Shown here in pieces: positions 23,662 through 31,731 of a DNA stretch of 44,625 bases (the stretch's first letter is position 1; each line of letters begins with the position of its first letter). A program made the position numbers and the translations under genes. The DNA lies in NCBI GenBank assembly GCA_002428015.1, contig DIZW01000109.1, positions 1 to 44,625 of the forward strand, read 5' to 3'. The notes below the pieces were generated by a model. The model saw only the letters and a program-made list of their open reading frames with translations, was not told the DNA's origin and did not search any database. Source of the stretch: Oxalobacteraceae bacterium UBA6018. Lineage in GTDB: Bacteria > Pseudomonadota > Gammaproteobacteria > Burkholderiales > Burkholderiaceae_D.

Positions 23662-24759
23662 ATGACACGCACCAAGGTCAATCCAGCTGCTGCACCGGTC
23701 GGCCGCACCGATCCGCCCACCATGGCTGACGTCGCCAAAATGGCTGGCGTCTCGCCAATGACGGTATCGCGCGTGATGAACGACCAGAGCACGGTCCGCC
23801 AGAAAACCCGCGACAAGGTGTTCGCGGCCGTGGCGGCGCTCAACTACGCGCCCAACCAGGCCGCGCGCCGCCTGGCCGGCGCCAAGCCGATCCGCATCGG
23901 CTTCCTGTACAGCAATCCGAGCGCCGGCTACCTGAGCGAGTTCCTGGTGGGCCTGCTGAACCAGGCCAGCCTGAATAACGTGCAACTGCTGGTGGAGAAG
24001 TGCGAGGCCGGCGAGCACCAGCAGGAGCAGACCCAGCGCCTGATCGCCAACGGTGTGGATGGCATCATCCTGCCGCCGCCGCTGTGCGACGCGCCCGGCA
24101 TCATCGACCTGATCGCCGCCGCCAGCATTCCGGCCGTGGTGGTCGCCTGCGGCCAGCCCGACGCGCGCGTGAACGCGATCAGCGTCGACGACCATCAGGC
24201 CGCCTACGTCATGACGCGCCACCTGATCGCGCTGGGGCACCAGCGCATCGGCTTCGTGATTGGCCACCCCAACCAGACCGCCAGCGCGCGCCGCCTGGCC
24301 GGGTTCCGCGCGGCCATCGCCGAAGCCGGCGCCGAGGACGCGCCCGAGCTGGTGGTGCAGGGCATGTTCACCTACCGTTCCGGCCTGGACGCGGCCGAAC
24401 GCCTGCTTGGCCTTGAGCAGCGTCCCACCGCCATCTTCGCCAGCAACGACGACATGGCCGCGGCCGCGGTGGCGATCGCGCACCGGCTGGGCCTGGACGT
24501 GCCGGGCGACCTGACCGTGGCCGGCTTCGACGATACGGCGCTGGCCACCACGATCTGGCCCGAGCTGTCGACCGTGCGCCAGCCGATCACGGAGATGGCC
24601 GAGTCGGCCGTGCAGTTCCTGGTGCGGCATATACGCGCCCACCGCGAAGGCGTCCCCGAGCAGCCCGAACACATGGTGATGGACTTCGCCCTGATCCGGC
24701 GCCAGTCCGACGCCCCGCCGCGCATGCGCCCGCCGATCAAGCTTGCCAGCACCGGATAA
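23662..24759 (+). CDS. LacI-family transcriptional regulator of xylan genes
   Basis: This 365-residue repressor has an N-terminal extension of about 20 residues, a LacI helix-turn-helix (MADVAKMAGVSPMTVSRVMN, about 21-40), the hinge helix (NQAARRLAG) and a type I periplasmic-binding-like sensor domain (IRIGFLYSNPSAGYLSEFLVG to the end). It lies divergent to the GH67-GH10 operon. Four LacI-type operators at this and the gudD/SGNH locus make it the likely regulator of glucuronoxylan depolymerisation genes. The inducer is probably xylose, a xylo-oligosaccharide or an aldouronic acid, but this cannot be read from the sequence. The ribosome-binding site before the ATG is weak. An internal ATG at residue 21 is possible but has no better site. 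Confidence 0.88.
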   Translation: MTRTKVNPAAAPVGRTDPPTMADVAKMAGVSPMTVSRVMNDQSTVRQKTRDKVFAAVAALNYAPNQAARRLAGAKPIRIGFLYSNPSAGYLSEFLVGLLNQASLNNVQLLVEKCEAGEHQQEQTQRLIANGVDGIILPPPLCDAPGIIDLIAAASIPAVVVACGQPDARVNAISVDDHQAAYVMTRHLIALGHQRIGFVIGHPNQTASARRLAGFRAAIAEAGAEDAPELVVQGMFTYRSGLDAAERLLGLEQRPTAIFASNDDMAAAAVAIAHRLGLDVPGDLTVAGFDDTALATTIWPELSTVRQPITEMAESAVQFLVRHIRAHREGVPEQPEHMVMDFALIRRQSDAPPRMRPPIKLASTG

Positions 24760-24816
24760 GCGCCAGCCCTGCCGCCAGCGCGCACGCGCATGACACCACG
24801 AGCTGAACCCATGCCG

Positions 24817-24860
24817 CCGCCTGTGCGGGGCAGGCGCGCGCCTGCGCGTGGGACAGGCGG
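24817..24860. terminator. Nested GC-rich stem-loop after lacI
   Basis: CCGCCTGT (24817-24824) pairs with ACAGGCGG (24853-24860), enclosing the perfect 16-bp palindrome GCAGGCGCGCGCCTGC (24830-24845). It lies 58 bases after the lacI stop with no U tract. Confidence 0.45.
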
Positions 24861-24887
24861 TGGATCGTGCCCAGAATCATTCTTTAA

Positions 24888-24909
24888 CTTGGTGAATTTC
24901 GTAATTGCG
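24888..24909 (+). promoter_or_regulatory. Conserved 22-bp element upstream of GH3 (copy 1)
   Basis: The core GGTGAATTTCGTAATTGCG is shared with copy 2 at 29639-29660, at 21 of 22 positions over the full element. A second block, GGGAAAATCAACTC (24926-24939), lies at the same distance as its counterpart at copy 2. The element's end would overlap a poor -35 (TTGCGG), 17 bases before a poor -10 (GAAAAT, 24928-24933). Weak promoter boxes with an adjoining conserved element fit an activator of the AraC family, most likely XylR encoded at 27415. Confidence 0.7.
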
Positions 24910-24982
24910 GCGGTATCGACCAGGCGGGAAAATCAACTCAAGCGTTCGGCCGCACGGACCGCTTAATAAGGAGACGAAGTCA

Positions 24983-27382
24983 ATGAGCATCAAACGCCGG
25001 CAGTTCCTGACCTCCATCGGTGGCATTGCAAGCATGGCAGCATTCCCGGCAAGCGCATTGGCTGTGGTCGACGCGGCCGGCAAAGCCTTGCCAGCCTACA
25101 AGAATCCTCACGTCCCCACCAATACCCGCATCGAGGACCTGCTCGGGCGCATGACGCTCGAAGAAAAGATCATGCAACTGCAGTGCCTGTGGTCCCAGAA
25201 GCCGACGATCCAGGACAGCAACGCGGCGTTTTCCGCGGCCAAGGCCAGCGCCAAGTACCCGCACGGCCTGGGCATGCTGGCGCGCCCCTCGGACCGCCAG
25301 ATGGGCGCGGGCGACGTCGCCGCCGGCGACAGCGGCAAGCAGACCAACCGCGACGCCTTCGACACGGCCAACTACGTCAACGCGGCCCAGAAATGGGCGC
25401 TCGAGCAGACCCGCCTGGGCATCCCCATGCTGATGCACGAGGAATCGCTGCACGGCTACGTGGCCAAGGACGCCACCAGCTTCCCGCAGGCGATCGGCCT
25501 GGCTTCGTCGTTCGACCCGGACCTGGTGACCCAGGTGTTCAGCATGGCCGCGCGTGAGATGCGCGCCCGCGGCGCCAACATGGCGCTGGCGCCGGTGGTG
25601 GACGTGGCGCGCGAACCGCGCTGGGGCCGCATCGAGGAGACCTACGGCGAAGACCCGGTCCTGTGCGGCGAGATCGGCAAGGCCGCGGTGCTCGGCTTCA
25701 TGGGCGACACCCTGCCGCTGAAAAAAGACAAGGTGATGGCCACCCTCAAGCACCTGACCGGCCACGGCCAGCCCGAGAGCGGCACCAACATCGGTCCGGC
25801 CAACATCGGCGAGCGCACCCTGCGCGAGGACTTCTTCCCGCCGTTCGAGAAGATCATCCGCGAGACCAATATCCGCGCCGTGATGCCGTCCTATAACGAG
25901 ATCGACGGTGTGCCCTCGCACGCGAACCGCTGGATGCTCACCGACGTCATGCGCGGCGAGTGGGGCTTCAAGGGCGTGGCCGTGTCGGACTATTTCGCCG
26001 TCAACGAGCTGGTCACCCGCCACCACCTGGCGGCCACCCCGGCCGAGGCGGCGGTGCGCGCGCTCAAGGCCGGCGTGGACATTGAGACCCCCGATCCGCT
26101 GGGCTTCCCGACCCTGATCGACGCGGTCAAGCACCAGCGCGTGGCGATGAAGGAGATCGACGCGGCGGTGCGGCGCGTGCTGCGCGTGAAGTTCGAGGCC
26201 GGCCTGTTCGAGTCGCCCTACGTGGACGCCAGCCTGGCCGACAGCCTGACCGCCACCCCCGAGGCGGTCGCGCTGGCGCGCACGGCGGCCACCCGCAGCG
26301 CGGTGCTGCTCAAGAACGGCAAGGGCTTGCTGCCGCTGAATCCGGCCAAGGTCGGGCGCCTGCTGGTGCTGGGTACCCACGCCCGCGACACCCCGATCGG
26401 CGGCTACTCGGACGTGCCGCGGCGCGTGGTGTCGGTGCTCGAAGGCTTGGAGGAGGAGGGCAAGGCGCACGGTTTCGCGGTCAGCTACGCCGAGGGCGTG
26501 CGCATCACCGAAGGCCACAAGTGGGGCCAGGACGAGGTCGTCTTCACCAAGCCGGAGGTCAACGCGCGCCTGATCGCCGAGGCGGTCGAGGCGGCCAAGG
26601 CGGCCGACACCATCGTGATGGTCCTGGGCGACAACGAGCAGACCAGCCGCGAGGCCTGGGCCGACAACCACATGGGCGACCGCGACAGCCTGGACCTGAT
26701 GGGCCAGCAGAACGACCTGGCCAAGGCCATCTTCGACCTGGGCAAGCCGACCGTGGTCCTGCTGCTCAACGGCCGTCCGCTGTCGGTCAACCTGCTGGCC
26801 GAGCGGGCCGACGCCATCATCGAGGGCTGGTACCTGGGCCAGGAGACCGGCCACGCCGCCGCCGACCTGCTGTTCGGACGCGCCAACCCGGGCGGCAAGC
26901 TGCCGGTGTCGATCGCCCGCAACGTGGGCCAGCTGCCGATCTTCTACAACCGCAAGCCGAGCGCGCGCCGCGGCTACCTGGACGGCGTCACCACGCCGCT
27001 GTACCCGTTCGGCTTCGGCCTGTCGTACACCAGCTTCGCGATCGCCGCGCCGCGCCTGGCGCGCGCGCGCATCGGCGTGGCCGAGTCGACCAAGGTCACG
27101 GTCGAGGTCAGCAACACCGGGCGCGTGGCCGGCGACGAAGTGGTGCAGCTGTACATCCGCGACGACGTCAGCTCGGTCACCCGGCCGCTGCTGGAACTGA
27201 AGGCGTTCAAGCGCGTGACCCTGCAGCCGGGCGAGGCGCGCACGGTCAGCTTCGACATCAAGCCGTCCGACCTGTGGTTCTACAACACCGAGATGAAGCG
27301 GGTGGTGGAGCCGGGCACCTTCACGATCTTCGCGGGACCGAACAGCGTCGAGCTGAAGTCGGCCACGCTGACGGTCGCGTAA
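24983..27382 (+). CDS. GH3 beta-xylosidase/beta-glucosidase with Tat signal
   Basis: It releases terminal beta-linked sugars, here most likely xylose from xylo-oligosaccharides. From the ATG at 24983 (AAGGAGA upstream) it has 799 residues and a twin-arginine signal (IKRRQFLTSIGG, residues 3-14). GH3 parts are all present: the barrel with VDVAREPRWGRIEETYGEDP and KHLTGHGQPESG, the nucleophile aspartate in GVAVSDYFAVNEL, the alpha/beta sandwich with the likely acid in LGDNEQTSREAW, and a C-terminal fibronectin III-like domain (VTVEVSNTGRVAGDEVVQLYI). Glucosidase specificity cannot be ruled out by sequence alone, but the operon with xylR favours xylosidase. It is first in the GH3-xylR-epimerase operon. 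Confidence 0.9.
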   Translation: MSIKRRQFLTSIGGIASMAAFPASALAVVDAAGKALPAYKNPHVPTNTRIEDLLGRMTLEEKIMQLQCLWSQKPTIQDSNAAFSAAKASAKYPHGLGMLARPSDRQMGAGDVAAGDSGKQTNRDAFDTANYVNAAQKWALEQTRLGIPMLMHEESLHGYVAKDATSFPQAIGLASSFDPDLVTQVFSMAAREMRARGANMALAPVVDVAREPRWGRIEETYGEDPVLCGEIGKAAVLGFMGDTLPLKKDKVMATLKHLTGHGQPESGTNIGPANIGERTLREDFFPPFEKIIRETNIRAVMPSYNEIDGVPSHANRWMLTDVMRGEWGFKGVAVSDYFAVNELVTRHHLAATPAEAAVRALKAGVDIETPDPLGFPTLIDAVKHQRVAMKEIDAAVRRVLRVKFEAGLFESPYVDASLADSLTATPEAVALARTAATRSAVLLKNGKGLLPLNPAKVGRLLVLGTHARDTPIGGYSDVPRRVVSVLEGLEEEGKAHGFAVSYAEGVRITEGHKWGQDEVVFTKPEVNARLIAEAVEAAKAADTIVMVLGDNEQTSREAWADNHMGDRDSLDLMGQQNDLAKAIFDLGKPTVVLLLNGRPLSVNLLAERADAIIEGWYLGQETGHAAADLLFGRANPGGKLPVSIARNVGQLPIFYNRKPSARRGYLDGVTTPLYPFGFGLSYTSFAIAAPRLARARIGVAESTKVTVEVSNTGRVAGDEVVQLYIRDDVSSVTRPLLELKAFKRVTLQPGEARTVSFDIKPSDLWFYNTEMKRVVEPGTFTIFAGPNSVELKSATLTVA

Positions 27383-27414
27383 GGGCCGCGGCCAGGAACG
27401 GGGAGGGAGGACGC

Positions 27415-28680
27415 ATGAAGACACCGAAATCGCATCGGATCGCACTGCTGTTTAACGCCAACAAGATCTTCGACCGCGAGATCATGGCCGGCATCGCCGC
27501 CCACCTGGCCAGCACGCGCGCGTCCTGGGACCTGTTCCTGGAAGAGGACTTCCGCTGCCGCCTGCCCGGCATCGAGCACTGGCAGGGCGACGGCATCATC
27601 GCCGACTTCGACGATCCGGCGGTGCAGGCGGCGCTCTCGCGCAGCCGCATCCCGGTGGTCGCGGTGGGCGGCTCGTATGAAAACGAGAGCAACTACCCCG
27701 GCGGCGTACCCTACGTCGCCACCGACAATTTCAAGCTGATCCGGCTGGCCTACGACCATCTGATCGAGGCCGGGCTGCGCCGCTTCGCGCTGTTCAGCCT
27801 GCCCGAGGCGATGGAGAACCGCTGGGCCCAGGAGCGCGAGAACGCCTTCCGCACCCTGATGCGGCGCGACAAGATCGAACCGGACATCTACCGCGGCCAG
27901 GGCACCAACGCGCCGTCCTGGGACGAGGCGGTCGAGCAGCAGATCAAGTGGCTGCGCAGCCTGCCCAAGCCGGTCGGCATCATCGCCGTGACCGACGCGC
28001 GCGCACGCCAGCTGCTGCAGGCCTGCATCATCGCCGGCATCGAGGTGCCCGAGCAGGTGGCCCTGATCGGCATCGACAACGACCCGCTGGCGCGCATGCT
28101 CACCCGCATTCCGCTGTCCTCGGTGATCCAGGGCGCCCAGGAGATGGGGCGCGCCGCCGCCCACCTGCTCGACCAGATGCTCAACGGCGCGCGCCTGGCC
28201 GGCACCCGCATCCTGGTGCCGCCGGCCGGCATCAACGTGCTCGCCTCGAGCCGCCACGAGCCGGCCAAGCACCCGCACGTGATGCGCGCGCGCCACTTCA
28301 TCCGCCAGTACGCCTGCCAGGGCATCAAGACCGGACAGGTGGCCGACTACGTGGGCATCTCGCGCTCCTCGCTCGAATCGTATTTCCGCCAGGAGCTCGG
28401 CTGCAGCGTGCACGACGAGATCCTGCGCTTCAAGCTCGACGCGGCCACCAGCATGCTCGCGCGCGGCGACGTCGGCGTCGGCGACGTCGCCCTGAGCTGC
28501 GGCTTCACCTCGGTGCAGTACATGCACGCGGTGTTCAAGCGCGAACTGGGCTGCACCCCGCGCGCCTACCAGGACCGCGGCGCCCATGGCGCGCCGGGCG
28601 CGCCAGATGCGCCCGACGCGCCCGGCCACGCCGGCCTCATATCAACCAACGATGCAATCGACCATAGCGATGACGACTAA
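27415..28680 (+). CDS. xylR: AraC-family xylose regulator XylR (PBP-like sensor plus HTH)
   Basis: This 421-residue regulator joins an N-terminal LacI/PBP-type sugar-binding domain (HRIALLFNANKIFDREIMAGIAAHL to about residue 285) to a C-terminal AraC helix-turn-helix pair (about 290-395, with GQVADYVGISRSSLESYFRQELG and VALSCGFTSVQYMHAVFKRELGCTPRAYQ). This is the domain plan of E. coli XylR, which activates xylose genes when bound to xylose. GGGAGG precedes the ATG. It lies 32 bases after GH3 and overlaps the epimerase start, so it is inside an operon that it probably activates. The C-terminal tail after AYQ is low-complexity (G, A, P, D). Confidence 0.9.
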   Translation: MKTPKSHRIALLFNANKIFDREIMAGIAAHLASTRASWDLFLEEDFRCRLPGIEHWQGDGIIADFDDPAVQAALSRSRIPVVAVGGSYENESNYPGGVPYVATDNFKLIRLAYDHLIEAGLRRFALFSLPEAMENRWAQERENAFRTLMRRDKIEPDIYRGQGTNAPSWDEAVEQQIKWLRSLPKPVGIIAVTDARARQLLQACIIAGIEVPEQVALIGIDNDPLARMLTRIPLSSVIQGAQEMGRAAAHLLDQMLNGARLAGTRILVPPAGINVLASSRHEPAKHPHVMRARHFIRQYACQGIKTGQVADYVGISRSSLESYFRQELGCSVHDEILRFKLDAATSMLARGDVGVGDVALSCGFTSVQYMHAVFKRELGCTPRAYQDRGAHGAPGAPDAPDAPGHAGLISTNDAIDHSDDD

Positions 28681-29500
28681 ACCTTCCACCAGCCGGCCGG
28701 CCCAGTCCGCGCGGCTGTTCACGCTGCAAAACGCGCTCGACATGCGCGTGACGATCAGCGAACGTGGCGCCGCGCTGGTCTCCTGGCTGGCGCCGGACCG
28801 TTACGGCCGCGTGGCCGACGTGCTGCTCGGCTTCGCCCACGCGGGCGCGGTGCCGCTGTTCGACGCCGTCGACAGCCGCATCAATTCGGTCAGCATGCGC
28901 TTTGACAGCGCCACCGTGCATTACCAGCTCGGCGACGACGGCAGCCTGGTGATCGACGTGGACACCTTGACCCAGCCCAGCCGCGGGGTGACGCCTTACT
29001 TCAACCTCAACGGCGGCGCCTCCGACGTGGGCGACCACATGCTGCAGATCGACGCCGACCAGTTCATCGAGATCGACGAGTCCGGCGCGCCGCTGGCGCC
29101 GGTGATGGTGGGCGGCACCGCCTTCGACTTCCGCCACCCGGCGCCGATCGGCCCGCGCCTGGCCTGGCCCGATCCCCAGATCCAGCGCGCCGGCGGCTTT
29201 CGCCACTGCTATTGCGTCAAGACGGGCGGCCAGGGCCTGGCCGGGCCGCTGCGCGAGGTGGCGCGCGTGTACGACCCGGGCTCGGGGCGCCAGCTGCAGG
29301 TGTCGACCACGGAAAGCGGCTTGCAGTTTTGCAGCGGCAACATGCTCGACGGCATGCCGGGGCGGGGCGGGCGTCCCCACGCCAGCCACGACGGCTTCTG
29401 CCTGGAGGCGAGCGACATGCGCGAGCAGTTCCGCGCGCCCCCGCCGGCCGGCCAGTTCCAGCGCCACACCACGGTGTACCGGGTCGCCGTGCAGCCCTAG
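28652..29500 (+). CDS. Aldose 1-epimerase (GalM-like mutarotase)
   Basis: It interconverts alpha and beta anomers of aldoses, here probably xylose, feeding the beta form to xylose dehydrogenase. It has about 282 residues (276 if the ATG at 28670 is used), at the short end of the GalM family. Recognisable parts are TPYFNLNGGASDVGDHMLQIDAD, a histidine in GGFRHCYCVK and the catalytic glutamate in SHDGFCLEASDM, preceded by QFCSGNMLDG. Neither start has a clear Shine-Dalgarno; both overlap the 3' end of xylR, so translation is likely coupled. There is no signal peptide, so it acts in the cytoplasm. Confidence 0.82.
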   Translation: MQSTIAMTTKPSTSRPAQSARLFTLQNALDMRVTISERGAALVSWLAPDRYGRVADVLLGFAHAGAVPLFDAVDSRINSVSMRFDSATVHYQLGDDGSLVIDVDTLTQPSRGVTPYFNLNGGASDVGDHMLQIDADQFIEIDESGAPLAPVMVGGTAFDFRHPAPIGPRLAWPDPQIQRAGGFRHCYCVKTGGQGLAGPLREVARVYDPGSGRQLQVSTTESGLQFCSGNMLDGMPGRGGRPHASHDGFCLEASDMREQFRAPPPAGQFQRHTTVYRVAVQP

Positions 29501-29504
29501 CCGA

Positions 29505-29534
29505 TTGCAGCCGTAACTGATTTGCAGCCGTAAC
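29505..29534. repeat. Direct repeat of 13 bp downstream of the epimerase gene
   Basis: TTGCAGCCGTAAC occurs at 29505-29517 and 29522-29534, a 17-base period, just after the stop codon and before the terminator. It could be a protein site or a recent small duplication. Confidence 0.5.
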
Positions 29535-29566
29535 AGTGTCTTCTGTTGTACCCGCAAGGCGAGTTG

Positions 29567-29612
29567 GGCAGCGCCTTCGCCCGCACCTTGTGCGCAAGCG
29601 CTGCCATTTTTT
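29567..29612 (+). terminator. Rho-independent terminator of the GH3-xylR-epimerase operon
   Basis: GGCAGCGC (29567-29574) pairs with GCGCTGCC (29598-29605), with an inner GCAC/GTGC stem, followed by A and six T (29607-29612). This separates the operon from the Weimberg operon promoter just downstream. Confidence 0.8.
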
Positions 29613-29638
29613 CGCGCCGCGCGCAAAACATGAAATGC

Positions 29639-29660
29639 CTTGGTGAGTTTCGTAATTGCG
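29639..29660 (+). promoter_or_regulatory. Conserved 22-bp element upstream of xylX (copy 2)
   Basis: Core GGTGAGTTTCGTAATTGCG, one base different from copy 1 at 24888. The second block GGCAAGATCGACGC (29677-29690) is at the identical offset. The poor promoter boxes TTGCGC and CAAGAT (29679-29684), 17 bases apart, suggest activator dependence. TTGACC at 29662 is an alternative -35 without a good -10. Confidence 0.7.
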
Positions 29661-29753
29661 CTTGACCGGTGTGGCAGGCAAGATCGACGCTCGAAAAATT
29701 GTCATACGCAGGTGCGGCGCCGCCGCGGTTAAAAAAACGTAGGGAGTAAAAAA

Positions 29754-30926
29754 ATGGATAGTCTGAACACGGTCTTGCCGGCCGATCTGGAACGTGCGCT
29801 CATGGTGGGGCGTGTCTGGCGCGGCGGCGCCATCGACGGGCCGTGCGTGGTGGCCGTGCGCGGCGGCGAGGTGGTCGACATCTCGGCCCACGTGGCCACC
29901 GTGGCCGACCTGCTCGACCGCACCGACGCGCTCGACATCGTGCGCAGCGCCCCCGGCGAGTCGCTCGGCCAGGCCAGCGCCCTGCTCGAGAACGCGCTGC
30001 GCGGCCAGGACGGCGAGCCGCGCCTGCTGGCCCCGTGCGACGTGCAGGCGATCAAGGCCTGCGGCGTGACCTTCGCGGTCAGCCTGCTCGAGCGCGTGAT
30101 CGAGGAGCAGGCCGGCGGCGACGCGGCCCGCGCCGCGGCCCTGCGCGCCTCGATGCAGGAATGCCTGGGCACCGACCTGTCGGCGATCAAGCCCGGTTCG
30201 GCCCAGGCGGACAAGCTCAAGCACGACCTGATCGAGCGCGGCCTGTGGTCGCAGTACATGGAAGTGGGCATCGGCCCGGACGCCGAGGTGTTCTCCAAGT
30301 CGCAGCCGATGTCGGCCGTGGCCTTCGGCGCCGACGTCGGCCTGCATCCCAAATCGGAATGGAACAACCCCGAGCCGGAGATCGTGCTGGCCGTCAACAG
30401 CCGCGCCGAAGTCGTCGGCGCCACCCTCGGCAATGACGTCAACCTGCGCGACATCGAGGGCCGCAGCGCCCTGTTGCTGGGCAAGGCCAAGGACAACAAC
30501 GGCTCCTGCGCGCTGGGCCCCTTCATCCGCCTGTTCGACGCCCATTTCAGCATCGACACCATCCGCGAGGCCGAGGTGAGCATGCTCATCGAGGGCGCCG
30601 ACGACGGCTTCCGCCTGGCCGGCGCCAGCCGCATGCGCGAGATCAGCCGCGATCCGCTGGACCTGGTGGCCCAGACCTGCGGCAAGCACCACCAGTATCC
30701 GGACGGCTTCATGCTGTTCCTGGGCACCATGTTCTCGCCGATTAAGGACCGCGACAAGGCCGGCGGCGGCTTCACCCACCACCTGGGCGACCGGGTCAGC
30801 ATCTCCACCCCGTCGCTGGGCACCCTGGTCAACCACGTGCAGCGCAGCGACGCGATCACCCCCTGGACCTTCGGCGTGCGCGCCCTGTACCAGAACCTGG
30901 CGCGCCGCGGCTTGCTGCAAGCGTAA
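29754..30926 (+). CDS. xylX: 2-keto-3-deoxy-D-xylonate dehydratase (FAH superfamily)
   Basis: It dehydrates 2-keto-3-deoxyxylonate to 2-oxoglutarate semialdehyde, the fourth Weimberg step, in the cytoplasm. The protein has 390 residues with the C-terminal fumarylacetoacetate-hydrolase fold: a metal-binding glutamate run in NNPEPEIVLAVNSR, then GATLGNDVNLRDIEGRSALL, GKAKDNNGSCALGPF and DGFMLFLGTMFSP. Length and gene order (with xylB, xylC and xylD) match XylX of Caulobacter. AGGGAG precedes the ATG. It is the first gene of an eight-gene operon controlled from the element at 29639. Confidence 0.88.
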   Translation: MDSLNTVLPADLERALMVGRVWRGGAIDGPCVVAVRGGEVVDISAHVATVADLLDRTDALDIVRSAPGESLGQASALLENALRGQDGEPRLLAPCDVQAIKACGVTFAVSLLERVIEEQAGGDAARAAALRASMQECLGTDLSAIKPGSAQADKLKHDLIERGLWSQYMEVGIGPDAEVFSKSQPMSAVAFGADVGLHPKSEWNNPEPEIVLAVNSRAEVVGATLGNDVNLRDIEGRSALLLGKAKDNNGSCALGPFIRLFDAHFSIDTIREAEVSMLIEGADDGFRLAGASRMREISRDPLDLVAQTCGKHHQYPDGFMLFLGTMFSPIKDRDKAGGGFTHHLGDRVSISTPSLGTLVNHVQRSDAITPWTFGVRALYQNLARRGLLQA

Positions 30927-30963
30927 TTCCCCCGACCACGAACGTTTTGAAGAACCTACAACT

Positions 30964-31731
30964 ATGATTTACGCAACTTACCCCGACCTGACCGACAAAC
31001 GTGTGGTGATCACCGGCGGCGGGACCGGCATCGGCGCCGAACTGGTGACCGCCTTCGTGCAGCAGGGCGCGCAAGTGTTCTTCCTGGATATTGCGGCCGA
31101 GGCCTCGCGCGCGCTCGAGCAGAGCCTGGCCGGCGCCCGCCACGCGCCCAAGTTCATGCACTGCAACCTGATGGACCTGGACGCGCTGTCGGCCACCTTC
31201 GCCGCCATCGAGCAGGCCGCCGGCACGGTCGAGATCCTCATCAACAACGCCGCCAACGACGACCGCCACTCCCCGGCCGACGTGGACGGCGCCTACTGGG
31301 ACAACCGCATGGCGGTCAACCTGCGCCACCAGTTCTTTTGCGCCAAGGCGGTCGCGCCGGGCATGGCGGCCGCCGGCGGCGGGGTGATCCTGAACTTCGG
31401 CTCGATCTCCTGGCACCTGGCCTTGCCCGACCTGGCGCTGTACATGACGGCCAAGGCCGCCATCGAGGGCCTCACCCGCGCCCTGGCGCGCGACCTTGGC
31501 AAGGATGGGGTGCGGGTCAACTGCATCATCCCCGGCGCGGTGCGCACCCCGCGCCAGGAAGCGCTGTGGACGGGCGCCGACGAGGAAGCGAAGATCCTCG
31601 CCTCCCAGGTGTTGCCGCAGCGGGTCGAGGTGCAGGACGTGGCCGCGCTGACCCTGTTCCTGGCCTCGGACAACGCGCGCCGCTGCAGCGGGCGCGACTA
31701 CTTCGTCGACGCCGGATGGTACGGCGCATGA
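30964..31731 (+). CDS. xylB: NAD-dependent D-xylose 1-dehydrogenase (SDR family)
   Basis: It oxidises D-xylose to xylonolactone, the first Weimberg step. This 255-residue short-chain dehydrogenase has the cofactor motif TGGGTGIG (17-24), an acidic residue after beta-2 (FLDIAAE) that favours NAD, INNAAND (about 93-99), and the catalytic set S147/S149 (NFGSISWH), Y160 and K164 (YMTAK). The blocks DDRH, AYWD, NLRH and FGSISWHL and the C-terminal YFVDAGWY match Caulobacter XylB, as recalled. Its stop overlaps the xylC start by ATGA. Confidence 0.9.
   Translation: MIYATYPDLTDKRVVITGGGTGIGAELVTAFVQQGAQVFFLDIAAEASRALEQSLAGARHAPKFMHCNLMDLDALSATFAAIEQAAGTVEILINNAANDDRHSPADVDGAYWDNRMAVNLRHQFFCAKAVAPGMAAAGGGVILNFGSISWHLALPDLALYMTAKAAIEGLTRALARDLGKDGVRVNCIIPGAVRTPRQEALWTGADEEAKILASQVLPQRVEVQDVAALTLFLASDNARRCSGRDYFVDAGWYGA

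Noticed and set aside
24983..27382. Exact GH3 specificity (xylosidase versus glucosidase)
   Set aside because: Not claimed as certain, because the sequence motifs visible by eye do not separate the two; only the operon context favours xylosidase.
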